A DNA stretch of 64,000 nucleotides from Hyphomicrobiaceae bacterium (GTDB lineage: Bacteria > Pseudomonadota > Alphaproteobacteria > Rhizobiales > Hyphomicrobiaceae), in NCBI GenBank assembly GCA_025351355.1, contig JANXWC010000074.1, positions 1-64,000 of the forward strand, written 5' to 3'. Positions 27,216 through 36,958 of this stretch are shown piece after piece. The position numbers were made by a program, and so were the translations under genes. Each line of letters opens with the position of its first letter. The first letter of the stretch is position 1. Under the pieces are notes generated by a model. The model saw nothing but the letters and a program-made list of their open reading frames with translations, ran no database searches and had not been told where the DNA came from.

Positions 27216-28925
27216 TTACCTGATGGGCCCGGTTGTTTGCGTGGCTTCTGGCCAGAACCGCACCCCCTGTCGGGCATGGCCGCCGCCGACACCGATGGGC
27301 GTGCCATCGGCGCGCCAGCAGGCAGCCCCCGTCATCGCGCCATCGGCCGCAAACGCAATCGCGTTCATACCGCCTCCGACGTGCGCGACGGGTTGCACCG
27401 GGTGACCGCGCGCCGCCAGTGCCGCTTGGACGCCCGCGGGAAAAGCATCCTCGACTTCCAGGGCATCGCCTTGCGTCCATAGCCGCGGCGCTTCCACTGC
27501 CTCCTGCAGCGTCATGCCGTGATCGAGCAGGTTGACGACGGTCTGCATGGCCGAACCAAAGATCCTGAGCCCACCCGGCAGACCGAGTGCAAAGCGCGGT
27601 ACGCCATCCCTGAGGATCATCAACGGCGACATCGACGTGGTGATGCGCTTGCCCGGCGCTACCGACAGCGCGCGTCCCGGACGCGGTTCGAACAGATACA
27701 TGTAGTTGTTCGGTATAAGCCCCACCCCTGGAATAAGAATGCGCGCACCGAACAGGCTGTTGATTGTCTGTGTGGTGGTGACGATATTGCCGGAGCGATC
27801 GGCCGCCGTGACATGCGTCGTGTGTGGCGATTGGGGTGCGGTCAACTCCGAGCGCCATGTCTGTGCGTGCTGCGGATCGATCTGGCTGAAGCGCTCGCGC
27901 GCATACTCGGGCGAGATGAGCCGCGCTACCGGAACGCGCACGAAGGCCGGATCGGCGGTCGCTGCGGCGCGGTCTGCGAAGGCGATCTTCAAGACCTCGG
28001 TGAGAAGGTGCATGCTATCGACCGTGCCGAAGCCAAGTGCGGCCATATTGGCGTGCGCGAGCATATTCAGCATCTGGATGACGTGCACTCCGCCCGACGA
28101 GGGCGGTGGCGGCCCGACGATCTCATGGCCGCGATAGGTGCCGCGCACCGGCGCGCGTTCGATCGTCGCGTAGTTTTCCAGATCGGCCATCGACAGCAAG
28201 CCGCCTTGGCCGGCGAGGTGGGTGATGATTTGCTGGCCGACGGCGCCGCCGTAAAGCGCGCCCGGCCCCTCCTTGGCGATGGCGTGCAAGGTCTCGGCGG
28301 TATCAGGCTGAGTGAGGCGGCTGCCGGCAGAGATGGGTTTGTCGTCCGGCATGAACCGACGTCGCATGCCGTCGTCGGCCAGCAGATCCGCGCCAGCCTC
28401 CGCCGTGCACTCCGACAAATACGCCGTCACCGTGAAGCCGCGCTGGGCATGCCGGATGGCCGGTTCCATGGCGTCGGCGAGCGACACCGTGCCGAACCGT
28501 TGCAGCGTCTCACACCAGGCGCGGAGCGTGCCGGGCACGGCGATGGCTTTGGCACCCACCGCGTTTTCCCTGCCGACGACTTCCAGGCTGTTGGGTACGT
28601 TGCCACCGGCCGGCGTGTAGGTATCGGGACGCGCCGCGCCGGGGGCTGTCGAAAGCCCGTCGATCACCAGGTGACGGCCATCGCTGAGCCGGATGTGCGC
28701 CATGCCACCGCCGAGAATGCCGACCATCATCGGTTCGACCACGCTCAGTGTGAACAACGCAGCAATGGCCGCATCAATGGCGTTGCCACCAGAGGCGAGC
28801 ATTTCGGCCCCCGCCGCCGATGCCAATGGATGGTTGGTCACAATCATGCCGCTGCCGGCGACGGCGGGTTGTTTCTCAGGCGTGAATGTCGTTGCCGCCC
28901 GCTGCCGCCATGCCATCGCCGTCAT
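27216..28925 (-). CDS. ggt: Gamma-glutamyltransferase-family protein without a signal peptide
   Basis: Ntn-hydrolase that cleaves or transfers gamma-glutamyl groups. The self-processing threonine is in HTTHVTAADRSGNIV and the N-terminal GMIVTNHPLASAAG and GGNAIDAAIA motifs are present, as are late GKRITTSMSP and LGLPGG. At 569 residues the length is typical, but the N-terminus (MTAMAWRQRAA) is not a signal sequence although many bacterial enzymes are periplasmic. It is 128 bases upstream of the phnD-like gene, on the same strand, and may process what that system imports. Confidence 0.9.
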   Translation of the reverse strand: MTAMAWRQRAATTFTPEKQPAVAGSGMIVTNHPLASAAGAEMLASGGNAIDAAIAALFTLSVVEPMMVGILGGGMAHIRLSDGRHLVIDGLSTAPGAARPDTYTPAGGNVPNSLEVVGRENAVGAKAIAVPGTLRAWCETLQRFGTVSLADAMEPAIRHAQRGFTVTAYLSECTAEAGADLLADDGMRRRFMPDDKPISAGSRLTQPDTAETLHAIAKEGPGALYGGAVGQQIITHLAGQGGLLSMADLENYATIERAPVRGTYRGHEIVGPPPPSSGGVHVIQMLNMLAHANMAALGFGTVDSMHLLTEVLKIAFADRAAATADPAFVRVPVARLISPEYARERFSQIDPQHAQTWRSELTAPQSPHTTHVTAADRSGNIVTTTQTINSLFGARILIPGVGLIPNNYMYLFEPRPGRALSVAPGKRITTSMSPLMILRDGVPRFALGLPGGLRIFGSAMQTVVNLLDHGMTLQEAVEAPRLWTQGDALEVEDAFPAGVQAALAARGHPVQPVAHVGGGMNAIAFAADGAMTGAACWRADGTPIGVGGGHARQGVRFWPEATQTTGPIR

Positions 28926-28955
28926 GTCCGCTTCTCCCCCGTGGTGGTGCGCTGA

Positions 28956-29909
28956 TTACGCCGTCAGAACATGGATCGGTTTGCCATCGAGCCACGCCCG
29001 GATCGCCGCAACCGTGCCGCCATAAAAGACGCGATAAGTGTCTTCCGTGACGTAGCCGATGTGCGGCGTCAGCAGTGTGCGCGGCGCAGTGCGCAGCCGA
29101 TGATTGGGCGGCAAGGGCTCGGGCTCGTACACGTCGATACCCGCGCCACCAATGCGACCCTCATGCAGCGCCGCGAGCAATGCAGCTTCGTCGATGACCG
29201 GCCCGCGCGAGGTGTTGATCAACAGTGCGTCCGGCTTCATCAAGGCAAGTTCGGCGGCGCCCACCAATCCCGTCGTGCGTGCCGACAGTTTGGTATGGAT
29301 CGAGATGATATCGGCGCGGCGGAATAATTCGGCTTTCTCGACCCGCTCGGCGCCATGCTGGCGGGCCGCTTCCGGCGTCAGGTTCTGGCTCCAGGCGATG
29401 ACCGGCATGCCGAACGCTCCAGCATATTTCGCCATCAATCCGCCCAGCCGCCCGAGCCCGATCAGTCCAAGCGTGCGCCCCATCAGGTCGCGACCGACCG
29501 TGGTCTGCCAGCGGCCTTCGCGCATATTTTGCGCCTCGACGGTAAGGTGCCGCGACAGGCCGAGAATGAGTGCCATCGCCAGCTCTGCGGTGGCGACACC
29601 GGGCGCATCGGTGCCGGAGACGATCACGCCGCGGGTGGTGGCGGCGGCCACATCGATCGCCGCGTTACGGTGGCCGGTCGTAACCAGCAGCTTCAGGTTA
29701 GGCAGTTTCTCAAGCATAGCGCGATCGAACAAGGTGCGTTCACGCATGGCGCAGATGATGTCGAATGGCGCGCAGGCTGCCGCAGCGTCTGCCGGCGTGG
29801 CAAACGGCGCCGTGAAGACGCGGATCGAGTGCTGGTTACGCAGGGACGACCAGTCAGCGAATTTTTGCGAAACGTTTTGGTAGTCATCGAGGACTGCAAT
29901 GCTGGCCAT
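28956..29909 (-). CDS. D-2-hydroxyacid dehydrogenase family protein
   Basis: NAD(P)-dependent oxidoreductase of the phosphoglycerate-dehydrogenase type. The nucleotide-binding motif is GLIGLGRLGG, followed by NTSRGPVIDEAAL with the substrate-binding arginine, and catalytic His in LTPHIGY. ATG 29909 with AGCAGGAA upstream gives 317 residues. Substrate cannot be told. It precedes ggt by 30 bases on the same strand. Confidence 0.9.
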   Translation of the reverse strand: MASIAVLDDYQNVSQKFADWSSLRNQHSIRVFTAPFATPADAAAACAPFDIICAMRERTLFDRAMLEKLPNLKLLVTTGHRNAAIDVAAATTRGVIVSGTDAPGVATAELAMALILGLSRHLTVEAQNMREGRWQTTVGRDLMGRTLGLIGLGRLGGLMAKYAGAFGMPVIAWSQNLTPEAARQHGAERVEKAELFRRADIISIHTKLSARTTGLVGAAELALMKPDALLINTSRGPVIDEAALLAALHEGRIGGAGIDVYEPEPLPPNHRLRTAPRTLLTPHIGYVTEDTYRVFYGGTVAAIRAWLDGKPIHVLTA

Positions 29910-30021
29910 GGACGGGTTCCTGCTGTGAGTATCACCAGTTCTTAGCCGGTTGGCGCGGATTTTGCCATTATGTGGGCAAACAATGATATAACCACGGTGA
30001 CGACGGCGGGAAGGGCCAACC

Positions 30022-30705
30022 ATGATTGCGATCGCCATCATACTACTGATCGGGGTCGGGCTGGTGGCCCTGCCACAGATCTGGATCAGCCATGTCATGG
30101 ATCGCTATGCCGCCGAGCGACCCGATCTGAACGAGACTGGCGCCGAATTCGCCCGTCACGCGCTCGATGCGTTGAAGCTTAACCATGTCAAAGTGGAAGT
30201 GACCGAGCAGGGCAACCACTACGACCCCGTCGCCAAGGCGGTGCGCCTCGAGCCGCGCTTCATGCACGGCCACTCGTTGTCGGCCGTCGTGATAGCGGCC
30301 CACGAGATCGGTCACGCCATGCAGGATGAAATGGCATTGCCGATCTACAAGCGGCGCCAACTGATCGCCAAGCAGGCCCATGCCGCCAACATGGTGGGCC
30401 AGGCGTTTATCTGGTCGGCGCCCTTGCTGGTCATCATCGGCAAGTCGGGTGCGGCGTTGATCTTCAATCTCGTGGGCTTCATCGGCATGACGCTGCTTTC
30501 GTTTGCACTGCAAGTGGTGACCTTGCCGGTGGAATTCGATGCGAGTTTCAAGCGCGCGCTGCCGCTCTTGGAGCGCGGTCGCTTCATCCATAGCCACGAC
30601 ATGAAGCCGGCACGCCTGTTATTACGCGCGGCAGCCTTCACCTATGTCGCTGGCCTGTTGCGGACGATCCTCAGTATTCCCGGATTTGGGCCGTTGCGGC
30701 GGTAA
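30022..30705 (+). CDS. YugP-type membrane zinc metallopeptidase
   Basis: The 227-residue protein has an N-terminal membrane helix, the zinc motif HEIGH (in VIAAHEIGHAMQD), two central hydrophobic segments and the VEFDASFKRA region in which a downstream acidic residue could be the third zinc ligand. This matches the neutral zinc metallopeptidase family of YugP. Natural substrate unknown. Confidence 0.9.
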   Translation: MIAIAIILLIGVGLVALPQIWISHVMDRYAAERPDLNETGAEFARHALDALKLNHVKVEVTEQGNHYDPVAKAVRLEPRFMHGHSLSAVVIAAHEIGHAMQDEMALPIYKRRQLIAKQAHAANMVGQAFIWSAPLLVIIGKSGAALIFNLVGFIGMTLLSFALQVVTLPVEFDASFKRALPLLERGRFIHSHDMKPARLLLRAAAFTYVAGLLRTILSIPGFGPLRR

Positions 30706-30735
30706 TGTCGTCGAGTCATCGCGGCGACGGGCGCA

Positions 30736-31896
30736 TCAGCCTTGCCAAAATCCCGGCAGCGACGGCAGCTCCGGGCTACGCAGTCCGATCGCTTTGAAGC
30801 GCGTGCCCATGCCCTGCGGCGCCATCAAGCGGGCAACACCCGTCTCCAGTGCGTTGGCGTTCGCGGGGTTCATTGCCATCAGCCGCGACGCGCGCTCCAT
30901 GATGCCGAGCTGGCCAAGGAATTCCGATTGCGTGACGGGGCCGTCGACGTTGAGAGATGGCGCCCGTTTGCGTCCGGCGCTATCGATCACCAGCGACGCC
31001 TTGAACGCGAAGTCTTCGAAGTCGACTTGGCACGACAGATCGGCCTCACCGGGCGAAGTGAGGACGTGCTCGGTTTGGTGAGCCCGCACGGCTTGCAGCG
31101 TGTCAATCTTGCCAGCGCCCGTATGGCCGTAGTCGACGAACAGCGCGGCCAGCGGCGCCCGCCCGGCGCAGCGCTGTAACGCGTCGGTGACACACGCCAT
31201 CAGTTGGTTTTCGATGACCACCCCATCATTTGAGATTTTATCGTCTAACCGATCGCGCATTGCATCGTCTGTACCGACGACCCAATCGCCTGGGGGTGTC
31301 ACAAACGCCAGTCGCCCGGCATCATCGAGGCCAATGGCGCGCACGCTCCAGCGACCGTCGCGGCGCACAAACTGTCTGACTGGGATAGTGTCCAAAAACT
31401 CATTGCCAATCCAGATCGACGGCTGATCCGACGGCAATGCGTCGAGCGTCTCATGCCACAGCGCCTTGACGCCGCTCGCGTCCATGGCCGTTCGCTGCAT
31501 TGCAATCAATACGGGGTTCTGGTCGAGAATGTGCACCGCCACGGCCGAACGGAATTCGGGCAGCATTCGCGTCGCGCGCAACGCGTCGGCCATCAGCGTG
31601 CCGCGCCCCGCCCCGAGTTCGATCAGATTGACCCGCGCCGGCGATCCCATTTGCTGCCACACGACCGCGCACCACAGCCCGATCAATTCACCGAACACCT
31701 GGCTGATTTCTGGCGCTGTGATGAAATCACCGGCGCGCCCAATCGCCGTGCGCCTGCGGTAATAGCCGAACTCGTGATCGTTCAGGCAGGCATCCATGTA
31801 AGCATCGACGGTGATCGGGCCGTGCGCATGGATGTGGGCGATCAGCTTGCGCGCCAGGGCCGTGTCACGGCGCAGGTTGGGATCGTAGGATGCCAT
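30736..31896 (-). CDS. MidA/NDUFAF7-family SAM-dependent methyltransferase
   Basis: The 386 residues contain the SAM-binding motif LIELGAGRGTLMAD, the family-specific opening ITVDAYMDACLNDHEFGYY and the region IGNEFLDTIPVRQF. The human relative NDUFAF7 methylates an arginine of complex I subunit NDUFS2 (NuoD homologue); the bacterial role is inferred. It follows lgt by 20 bases, a common arrangement in alphaproteobacteria. Confidence 0.92.
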   Translation of the reverse strand: MASYDPNLRRDTALARKLIAHIHAHGPITVDAYMDACLNDHEFGYYRRRTAIGRAGDFITAPEISQVFGELIGLWCAVVWQQMGSPARVNLIELGAGRGTLMADALRATRMLPEFRSAVAVHILDQNPVLIAMQRTAMDASGVKALWHETLDALPSDQPSIWIGNEFLDTIPVRQFVRRDGRWSVRAIGLDDAGRLAFVTPPGDWVVGTDDAMRDRLDDKISNDGVVIENQLMACVTDALQRCAGRAPLAALFVDYGHTGAGKIDTLQAVRAHQTEHVLTSPGEADLSCQVDFEDFAFKASLVIDSAGRKRAPSLNVDGPVTQSEFLGQLGIMERASRLMAMNPANANALETGVARLMAPQGMGTRFKAIGLRSPELPSLPGFWQG

Positions 31897-31916
31897 GCGC
31901 CTCGGACCAAGCAGTT

Positions 31917-32753
31917 TCAGGCGATCTCGTGTGCTGGCAGCTTACGTGCGCGCTGCACGAGATACAGCCCCGCCGCGATCATCGGCAACGAATACAGGAT
32001 GCCCGCTGTCATCAAGCCATACGTCGCCCAATGGCCGGGGTCAGGTTCGCGGAACAATTCGCAGAAGGCGCGCGCCGTGCCGTACCCGGCGGTAAAAACA
32101 CCCGCCACAAGCCCTGGGTTCTTGAACGCATCGCGCTTGTGCGCCAGCCACCAGCAAATGAAGAACAGCGCCAGACCTTCCAGCGTCGCCTCATAGAGTT
32201 GACTGGGATGGCGCGGTTGCGGCCCCGCCTCGCTACCGGGGAACACCATCGCCCAGGCCACCGCTGTCGGCTTGCCCCACAACTCGCCGTTGATGAAGTT
32301 GGCCAACCGGCCAAAGAACAGTCCGATCGGCGTCGCCGCCGCCACCACGTCGAACACCGACCATATCGGCGCCGCATTCTGCCGCGCGAAAAACAGGATC
32401 GCTGCCACCGAGCCGAGAAAGCCGCCATGAAACGACATGCCGCCTTTCCACACGCTGAAAATCTCGATGGGGTGAGCGAAATAGAACACCGGATTGTAGA
32501 ACAACACGTATCCGAGACGCCCACCAAGCACCACGCCGAGCGTCATGTAGAGCAGCAGATCATCCGTTTTTTCGACGGCAAATGGCGCCATGCGTGCCGG
32601 CCACAACCGTGCTTCCGCCAGCATTCGCTTGACGTAGGTCCAGCCAAGCAGCAGGCCGCAGGCATAGGCCAGTCCATACCATTTGATCGCGATCGGGCCG
32701 ATCGCGAGGGCGACCGGATCGAGATTTGGAAACGGCAGTGTCAGTAGCGGCAT
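31917..32753 (-). CDS. lgt: Prolipoprotein diacylglyceryl transferase
   Basis: Lgt attaches diacylglycerol from phosphatidylglycerol to the cysteine of prolipoproteins in the inner membrane. The seven-helix protein shows the Lgt signature GRLANFINGELWG, the essential arginine region GGRLGYVLFY and KGGMSFHGGFLG. ATG 32753 (278 residues) is used because GGGGGCC precedes it; ATG 32768 is in frame. Divergent from ubiK. Confidence 0.96.
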   Translation of the reverse strand: MPLLTLPFPNLDPVALAIGPIAIKWYGLAYACGLLLGWTYVKRMLAEARLWPARMAPFAVEKTDDLLLYMTLGVVLGGRLGYVLFYNPVFYFAHPIEIFSVWKGGMSFHGGFLGSVAAILFFARQNAAPIWSVFDVVAAATPIGLFFGRLANFINGELWGKPTAVAWAMVFPGSEAGPQPRHPSQLYEATLEGLALFFICWWLAHKRDAFKNPGLVAGVFTAGYGTARAFCELFREPDPGHWATYGLMTAGILYSLPMIAAGLYLVQRARKLPAHEIA

Positions 32754-32807
32754 CGTGCCGGCCCCCATGGCTGTGAAGTTGTGCGCATTCGTGTTTTATG
32801 TTTTGTG

Positions 32808-32856
32808 GCGTTACTTTGCCGAGAAAACCGCGCACACTTTTCTTGAAAGCGCTCTA
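32808..32856. repeat. Short dispersed palindromic repeat, copy 2
   Basis: Matches the copy at 4232-4279: GAGAAAACCGCGCACACTTT continues to a GAAA-AGCGCTCTA end, with GAAAA (32823-32827) facing TTTTC (32838-32842). It lies in the lgt/ubiK divergent promoter region, so it would be in the untranslated leader of one of them. Confidence 0.6.
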
Positions 32857-32924
32857 TCAGGGTTGTTGCAACCTGACCAGCGCCGCCGCATATATCAGCC
32901 ATCTCGATCATTGGAGTGGCCGCG

Positions 32925-33200
32925 ATGCCGCAAACGAACTCTCGCATATTCGACGATCTGGCAAAACTCATGGCCGATGCAGCGGGCGCTGCCGATGGCG
33001 TGCGTCGTGAAATGCAGGGCGTCATGCGCGCCCAGGGCGAGCGCATGATGGGCGCCATGGACATCGTCCAGCGTGAAGAGTTCGAGGCCGTCAAGGCAAT
33101 GGCCGTCAAGGCGCGCGAGGAGAATGAAAAGCTTGGAGCTCGGCTAGCTTTGGTCGAAGCCGAACTTGCCCTGATGAAGCAGTCCAAGCCTACTGCCTGA
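32925..33200 (+). CDS. ubiK: UbiK-type accessory factor
   Basis: A 91-residue protein with a central amphipathic stretch and a C-terminal coiled coil (about 45-88) typical of UbiK/YqiC, which helps the ubiquinone-biosynthesis complex. FDDLAKLMADAAG and FEAVKAMAVKAREEN are family-like. ATG 32925 follows GGAG at eight bases; the GTG at 32916 overlaps that site. Confidence 0.85.
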   Translation: MPQTNSRIFDDLAKLMADAAGAADGVRREMQGVMRAQGERMMGAMDIVQREEFEAVKAMAVKAREENEKLGARLALVEAELALMKQSKPTA

Positions 33201-33218
33201 CGGGAACCGTTGTAGCGT

Positions 33219-34016
33219 CTAATGCGCGAACAGCACTGGCACCTCGGCCCGCGCCAGAATATAGCTCGTCGCGCCGCCAAAGATCATCTGCCTGAGGCGG
33301 CTTTGCGTGTAGGCGCCTTTCAACAGCAGGTCGGCCCCGAATATTTTTGCTTCCGCCAGGATCGTTTCGCCGGGCCCACGGCCTTTCTGATCGACAGATT
33401 TCTCGGTCGCATTGATGCCGTGCGCCTGCAGGTGGCCGGCTGCGTCCCGCGCGCTCGGTCCGGAGACGCTATTGCCCTCGACGAACAAAAATTGCACGCG
33501 CTTGGCCTTGACCAGCAGCGGCATGGCGAGCGCGATGGCGCGCGCCGTTTCCGTCGAGCGGTTCCAATGGATCATGATCGCATCGCCGAGTGTCGCAGGA
33601 GCGCTTGGCGGTGCCATCAACACTGGCCGACCGCTGTCGAATAGCGCCGCCTCGAAGGCAGTCACCCGTCCGCCCTTGGCGCCCGGCCGCGGCAATATCG
33701 TCAGATCATAGAGCCGCCCGAGGCTTCCGAGTTCACCGTCATCGACCGTGCCGCCGCCGCGCCAGCGAAAGTTTTTCGACCCCGCCGCGCCCTGTTCGAA
33801 AAGTCCGCGCGCCTCGCGAATATACTTGGTTTCATCCCAGTCGGCGGGCGGCAAGGTGACTGCAACGATTGGATCGGGCGCCACCACTTCGGCGAAGGCC
33901 GGCCGTAGCGCGACCCCATCGACGCTGGCGTCGAAGCGCTCGGCGACCAGCCGCGCGCAGGCTAGAGTGGAGGCTGACGGAATTGCGGGGTCTGTCGGTA
34001 CCAGGATCGTTTTCAT
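33219..34016 (-). CDS. Universal stress protein
   Basis: The 265 residues open with MKTILVPTDPAIPSAST, the first strand and helix of a Usp domain, and end with a second Usp-like half (IMIHWNRSTETARAIALAM ... DLLLKGAYTQSRLRQMIFGG...VPVLFAH), so the protein is a fused tandem. The last G-x-S/T ATP-loop motif is partly preserved (GAYTQSRLR). Role in stress survival is by family only. Confidence 0.87.
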   Translation of the reverse strand: MKTILVPTDPAIPSASTLACARLVAERFDASVDGVALRPAFAEVVAPDPIVAVTLPPADWDETKYIREARGLFEQGAAGSKNFRWRGGGTVDDGELGSLGRLYDLTILPRPGAKGGRVTAFEAALFDSGRPVLMAPPSAPATLGDAIMIHWNRSTETARAIALAMPLLVKAKRVQFLFVEGNSVSGPSARDAAGHLQAHGINATEKSVDQKGRGPGETILAEAKIFGADLLLKGAYTQSRLRQMIFGGATSYILARAEVPVLFAH

Positions 34017-34156
34017 GGCGCGTATCCCATTGCTGGCCAGCGACGAACATCATAACCCGAAAGCCGCGTCGAGACAGCTACCAAATTCCACATACGCCGC
34101 CGTCAACCGTAAGCCATAGTCAACGAGGCTGATTGAAGGCGAAAGGCTGCGGTGGA

Positions 34157-36958
34157 TCAGTTGTCAGCTCCAGCCTTCGCTTTCGCGGGAGCCGCTTTCT
34201 TCTTCGCGGCCGGCTTCTTGGTCGGTGTCTTCTTGGTGCCTGTCCCGGCGTCACTTTCCGCTGCCGCAGACTTCTTCGGGGCGGCTTTCTTGGCGCCCTT
34301 CTTGAACTTCGAGCCGCCGCCTTTGGCGATGCGTTCGTCGAGCAGGCGGATGGCATCGTCGACCGAAAGCTGGGCCGGTTCGGTCCCCTTCGGCACCGTG
34401 GCGTTGACGCCGTTGTGACTGACATAGGCGCCGTATTTGCCTTCCAGCACTTCGATCTTGCCGCCGGCTGCGGGATGCTCGCCAAGCGCTGCCAGCACGG
34501 TCGGTTTGGCGCGCTGGAAGCGGCCCTTGCCGCCGCCCGCCCGCTTCTCGGCCATCACGGTGACCGCGCGGTTGACGCCGATATCGAACACGTCGTCGAT
34601 GCTTTCGACGTTGGCATAGGTACCGTCGTGCTTGATGTACGGCCCAAAGCGACCGAGCGCCGCGGTGATGGGCGTCTTGGTTTCCGGATGTTCACCGACC
34701 AGACGTGGTAACTTCAGAAGTTTCAGCGCGCGTTCGAGATCGATCGACGCCGGTTCCCAGCCCTTGGGCAGCGACGAGCGCTTGGGTTGGATCATTTTTG
34801 GTTTAGTGGGCTTGGCTTTACCCTTCTTGGGCTTTTCCTCGTCGAGATTGACTTCCAGCGAGGCGTCGAGCTCCGCTTCGCCCAGCTGCACGTAGGGTCC
34901 GAAGCGGCCGTTGCGCAGGCTCACTTCTTTGTCCGTGTCGGGATCGATGCCCAGCACCGTGCCATCCAGCGCTGCGGCGTCGCCGGCCTCGCCGGTCTGC
35001 GCGAGTTGGCGGGTGAAATTGCACTCGGGGTAGCGGCCACAGCCGATGAAGGCGCCGTTCTTGGCTGAAATCTTCAGGCTGAGCTGGCCTTGGCCGCACT
35101 TCGGGCACAGGCGGGGATCGCCGCCGTCGGCCTTGGTCGGAAAAATGTGCGGCCCGAGCAAGTCATTGAGCGCGTCCAGCACTTCGCGCCCGCGCAACTC
35201 TTTGATCTCGTCGACCGAGCCCGTGAAGTCGCGCCAGAAATCCCGCAGCACGTCTTTCCATTTCAGGGTGCCGTCGGAGATCAGGTCGAGCTTCTGTTCG
35301 AGATCTGCAGTGAAATCGTATTCCACGTAACGCTTGAAGAAACTTTCGAGGAACGCCGTTACTAGGCGGCCCTTGTCCTCGGGAACGAGTTGTTTTTTCT
35401 CCATGCGGACGTAGTCGCGCTCGATCAGCACCGCCATCGTCGAGGTGTACGTGGATGGCCGGCCGATCCCCAACTCTTCCATACGCTTGATGAGGCCGCC
35501 TTCGGTGAAGCGCGGCGGTGGTTGCGTGAAATGCTGGTCGGCGTCGATCTGTTTGGCGGCGAGTTTGTCGCCATTGGTCAGAGGGGGCAGACGGCGGCTG
35601 TCGTCTTCATCCTCGACGTCGTCCTTGCCCTTGTCGATCATGCGCACGCGCGCATCGCGGCCTTCCTCGTAGACCTTGAGGAAGCCCTCGAACACGATCA
35701 CCGAGCCGTTGGCGCGAAAGCCATAGGACTTGCCGTCGCGACCTTTCACCTCGATATCGGCGGTGGTTTGCTCGATATCGGCGGAGGCCATCTGGCTGGC
35801 GATGGTGCGTTTCCAGATCAGATCGTAAAGTGCCAACTGGTCTTTATCCAAGGCGCGGCGCAGGCTGTCGGGTGTGCGCGCGGGATCAGTTGGCCGGATG
35901 GCTTCGTGCGCTTCCTGCGCATTCTTGGCCTTCGTTTTGTAGTCGCGCGCAAACGGCGTGTATTTGTCACCGAACTCCTTGCGAATGACCGCGCGAATCT
36001 CGGCCACCGCCTCCGGCACGATCTGCACGCCATCTGTTCGCATATAGGTGATGAGACCTACTGTATCGCCGCCGATGTCGATGCCTTCATAAAGGCGCTG
36101 CGCGATGTTCATGGTCTGCTTGGACGAAAAGCCCAACTTGCGCGAGGCGTCCATCTGGAGGGTTGATGTGGTGAACGGCGCGTAAGGGTTGCGTTTGGCG
36201 GCATTTTTTTCCACTGTCACGACACGGAAATCGCCACCATCGACGGCCGACTTGACGGCCATCGCCGACGCTTCATCCTTGATGTCGAGCTTGGCCAGCC
36301 GCTTGCCGCCAATGGCGGTCAGGCGGGCGCGCACGTCTTCCTGCTTGGCTGTTTTGAGCAGCGCTTCAATCGTCCAATATTCATCGGTCTTGAACGCCTC
36401 GATTTCGGCTTCGCGATCGCAGATCAGGCGCAAAGCCACTGACTGGACGCGGCCGGCCGAGCGCGCGCCGGGCAGCTTGCGCCACAGCACCGGCGACAGT
36501 GTGAAGCCGACCAGATAATCGAGCGCCCGACGGGCCAGATAAGCATCCACCAGCGGTCCGTCGATCTGGCGCGGATGAGCAATGGCATCAAGCACCGCTT
36601 GCTTGGTGATGGCGTTGAAGGTGACGCGTTCGACGGGAAGGCCTTTTTTGAGCGCCTTGCGCTGCGCCAGCACCTCCATCAGATGCCACGAGATCGCCTC
36701 GCCCTCGCGATCAGGGTCGGTAGCAAGGATCAGTTTGCTGGCACTTTTTACCGCTTCGGTGATTTCTTTCATCACCTTGCGCGACCGATCGTCATCCTGC
36801 GACCAGTGCATGGCGAAATCGTTATCGGGCTCGACCGAGCCATCCTTGGACGGTAGGTCACGGACGTGCCCGTAGGACGCTATGACCTTGTAGCCGGCAC
36901 CCAGATACTTATTGATTGTCTTGGCTTTAGCAGCAGATTCTACGATCAAGACATTCAT
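34157..36958 (-). CDS. topA: DNA topoisomerase I
   Basis: Type IA topoisomerase that relaxes negative supercoils. The 933-residue protein has an N-terminal Toprim domain (MNVLIVESAAKAKTI, ATDPDREGEAISWH), catalytic tyrosine in GLITYMRTDGVQ, a zinc ribbon (CPKCGQGQL ... CGRYPEC), and repeated C-terminal FGPYVQ/FGPYIKHD/YGAYVSHNG modules ending in a Lys/Ala-rich tail of about 50 residues. The last gene of the pyrB-pyrC-plsY-dprA-topA order, separated from dprA by 580 bases. Confidence 0.97.
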   Translation of the reverse strand: MNVLIVESAAKAKTINKYLGAGYKVIASYGHVRDLPSKDGSVEPDNDFAMHWSQDDDRSRKVMKEITEAVKSASKLILATDPDREGEAISWHLMEVLAQRKALKKGLPVERVTFNAITKQAVLDAIAHPRQIDGPLVDAYLARRALDYLVGFTLSPVLWRKLPGARSAGRVQSVALRLICDREAEIEAFKTDEYWTIEALLKTAKQEDVRARLTAIGGKRLAKLDIKDEASAMAVKSAVDGGDFRVVTVEKNAAKRNPYAPFTTSTLQMDASRKLGFSSKQTMNIAQRLYEGIDIGGDTVGLITYMRTDGVQIVPEAVAEIRAVIRKEFGDKYTPFARDYKTKAKNAQEAHEAIRPTDPARTPDSLRRALDKDQLALYDLIWKRTIASQMASADIEQTTADIEVKGRDGKSYGFRANGSVIVFEGFLKVYEEGRDARVRMIDKGKDDVEDEDDSRRLPPLTNGDKLAAKQIDADQHFTQPPPRFTEGGLIKRMEELGIGRPSTYTSTMAVLIERDYVRMEKKQLVPEDKGRLVTAFLESFFKRYVEYDFTADLEQKLDLISDGTLKWKDVLRDFWRDFTGSVDEIKELRGREVLDALNDLLGPHIFPTKADGGDPRLCPKCGQGQLSLKISAKNGAFIGCGRYPECNFTRQLAQTGEAGDAAALDGTVLGIDPDTDKEVSLRNGRFGPYVQLGEAELDASLEVNLDEEKPKKGKAKPTKPKMIQPKRSSLPKGWEPASIDLERALKLLKLPRLVGEHPETKTPITAALGRFGPYIKHDGTYANVESIDDVFDIGVNRAVTVMAEKRAGGGKGRFQRAKPTVLAALGEHPAAGGKIEVLEGKYGAYVSHNGVNATVPKGTEPAQLSVDDAIRLLDERIAKGGGSKFKKGAKKAAPKKSAAAESDAGTGTKKTPTKKPAAKKKAAPAKAKAGADN

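Noticed and set aside
27519-28955. 478-codon frame opposite ggt
   Set aside because: Antisense shadow of a clear gamma-glutamyltransferase gene.
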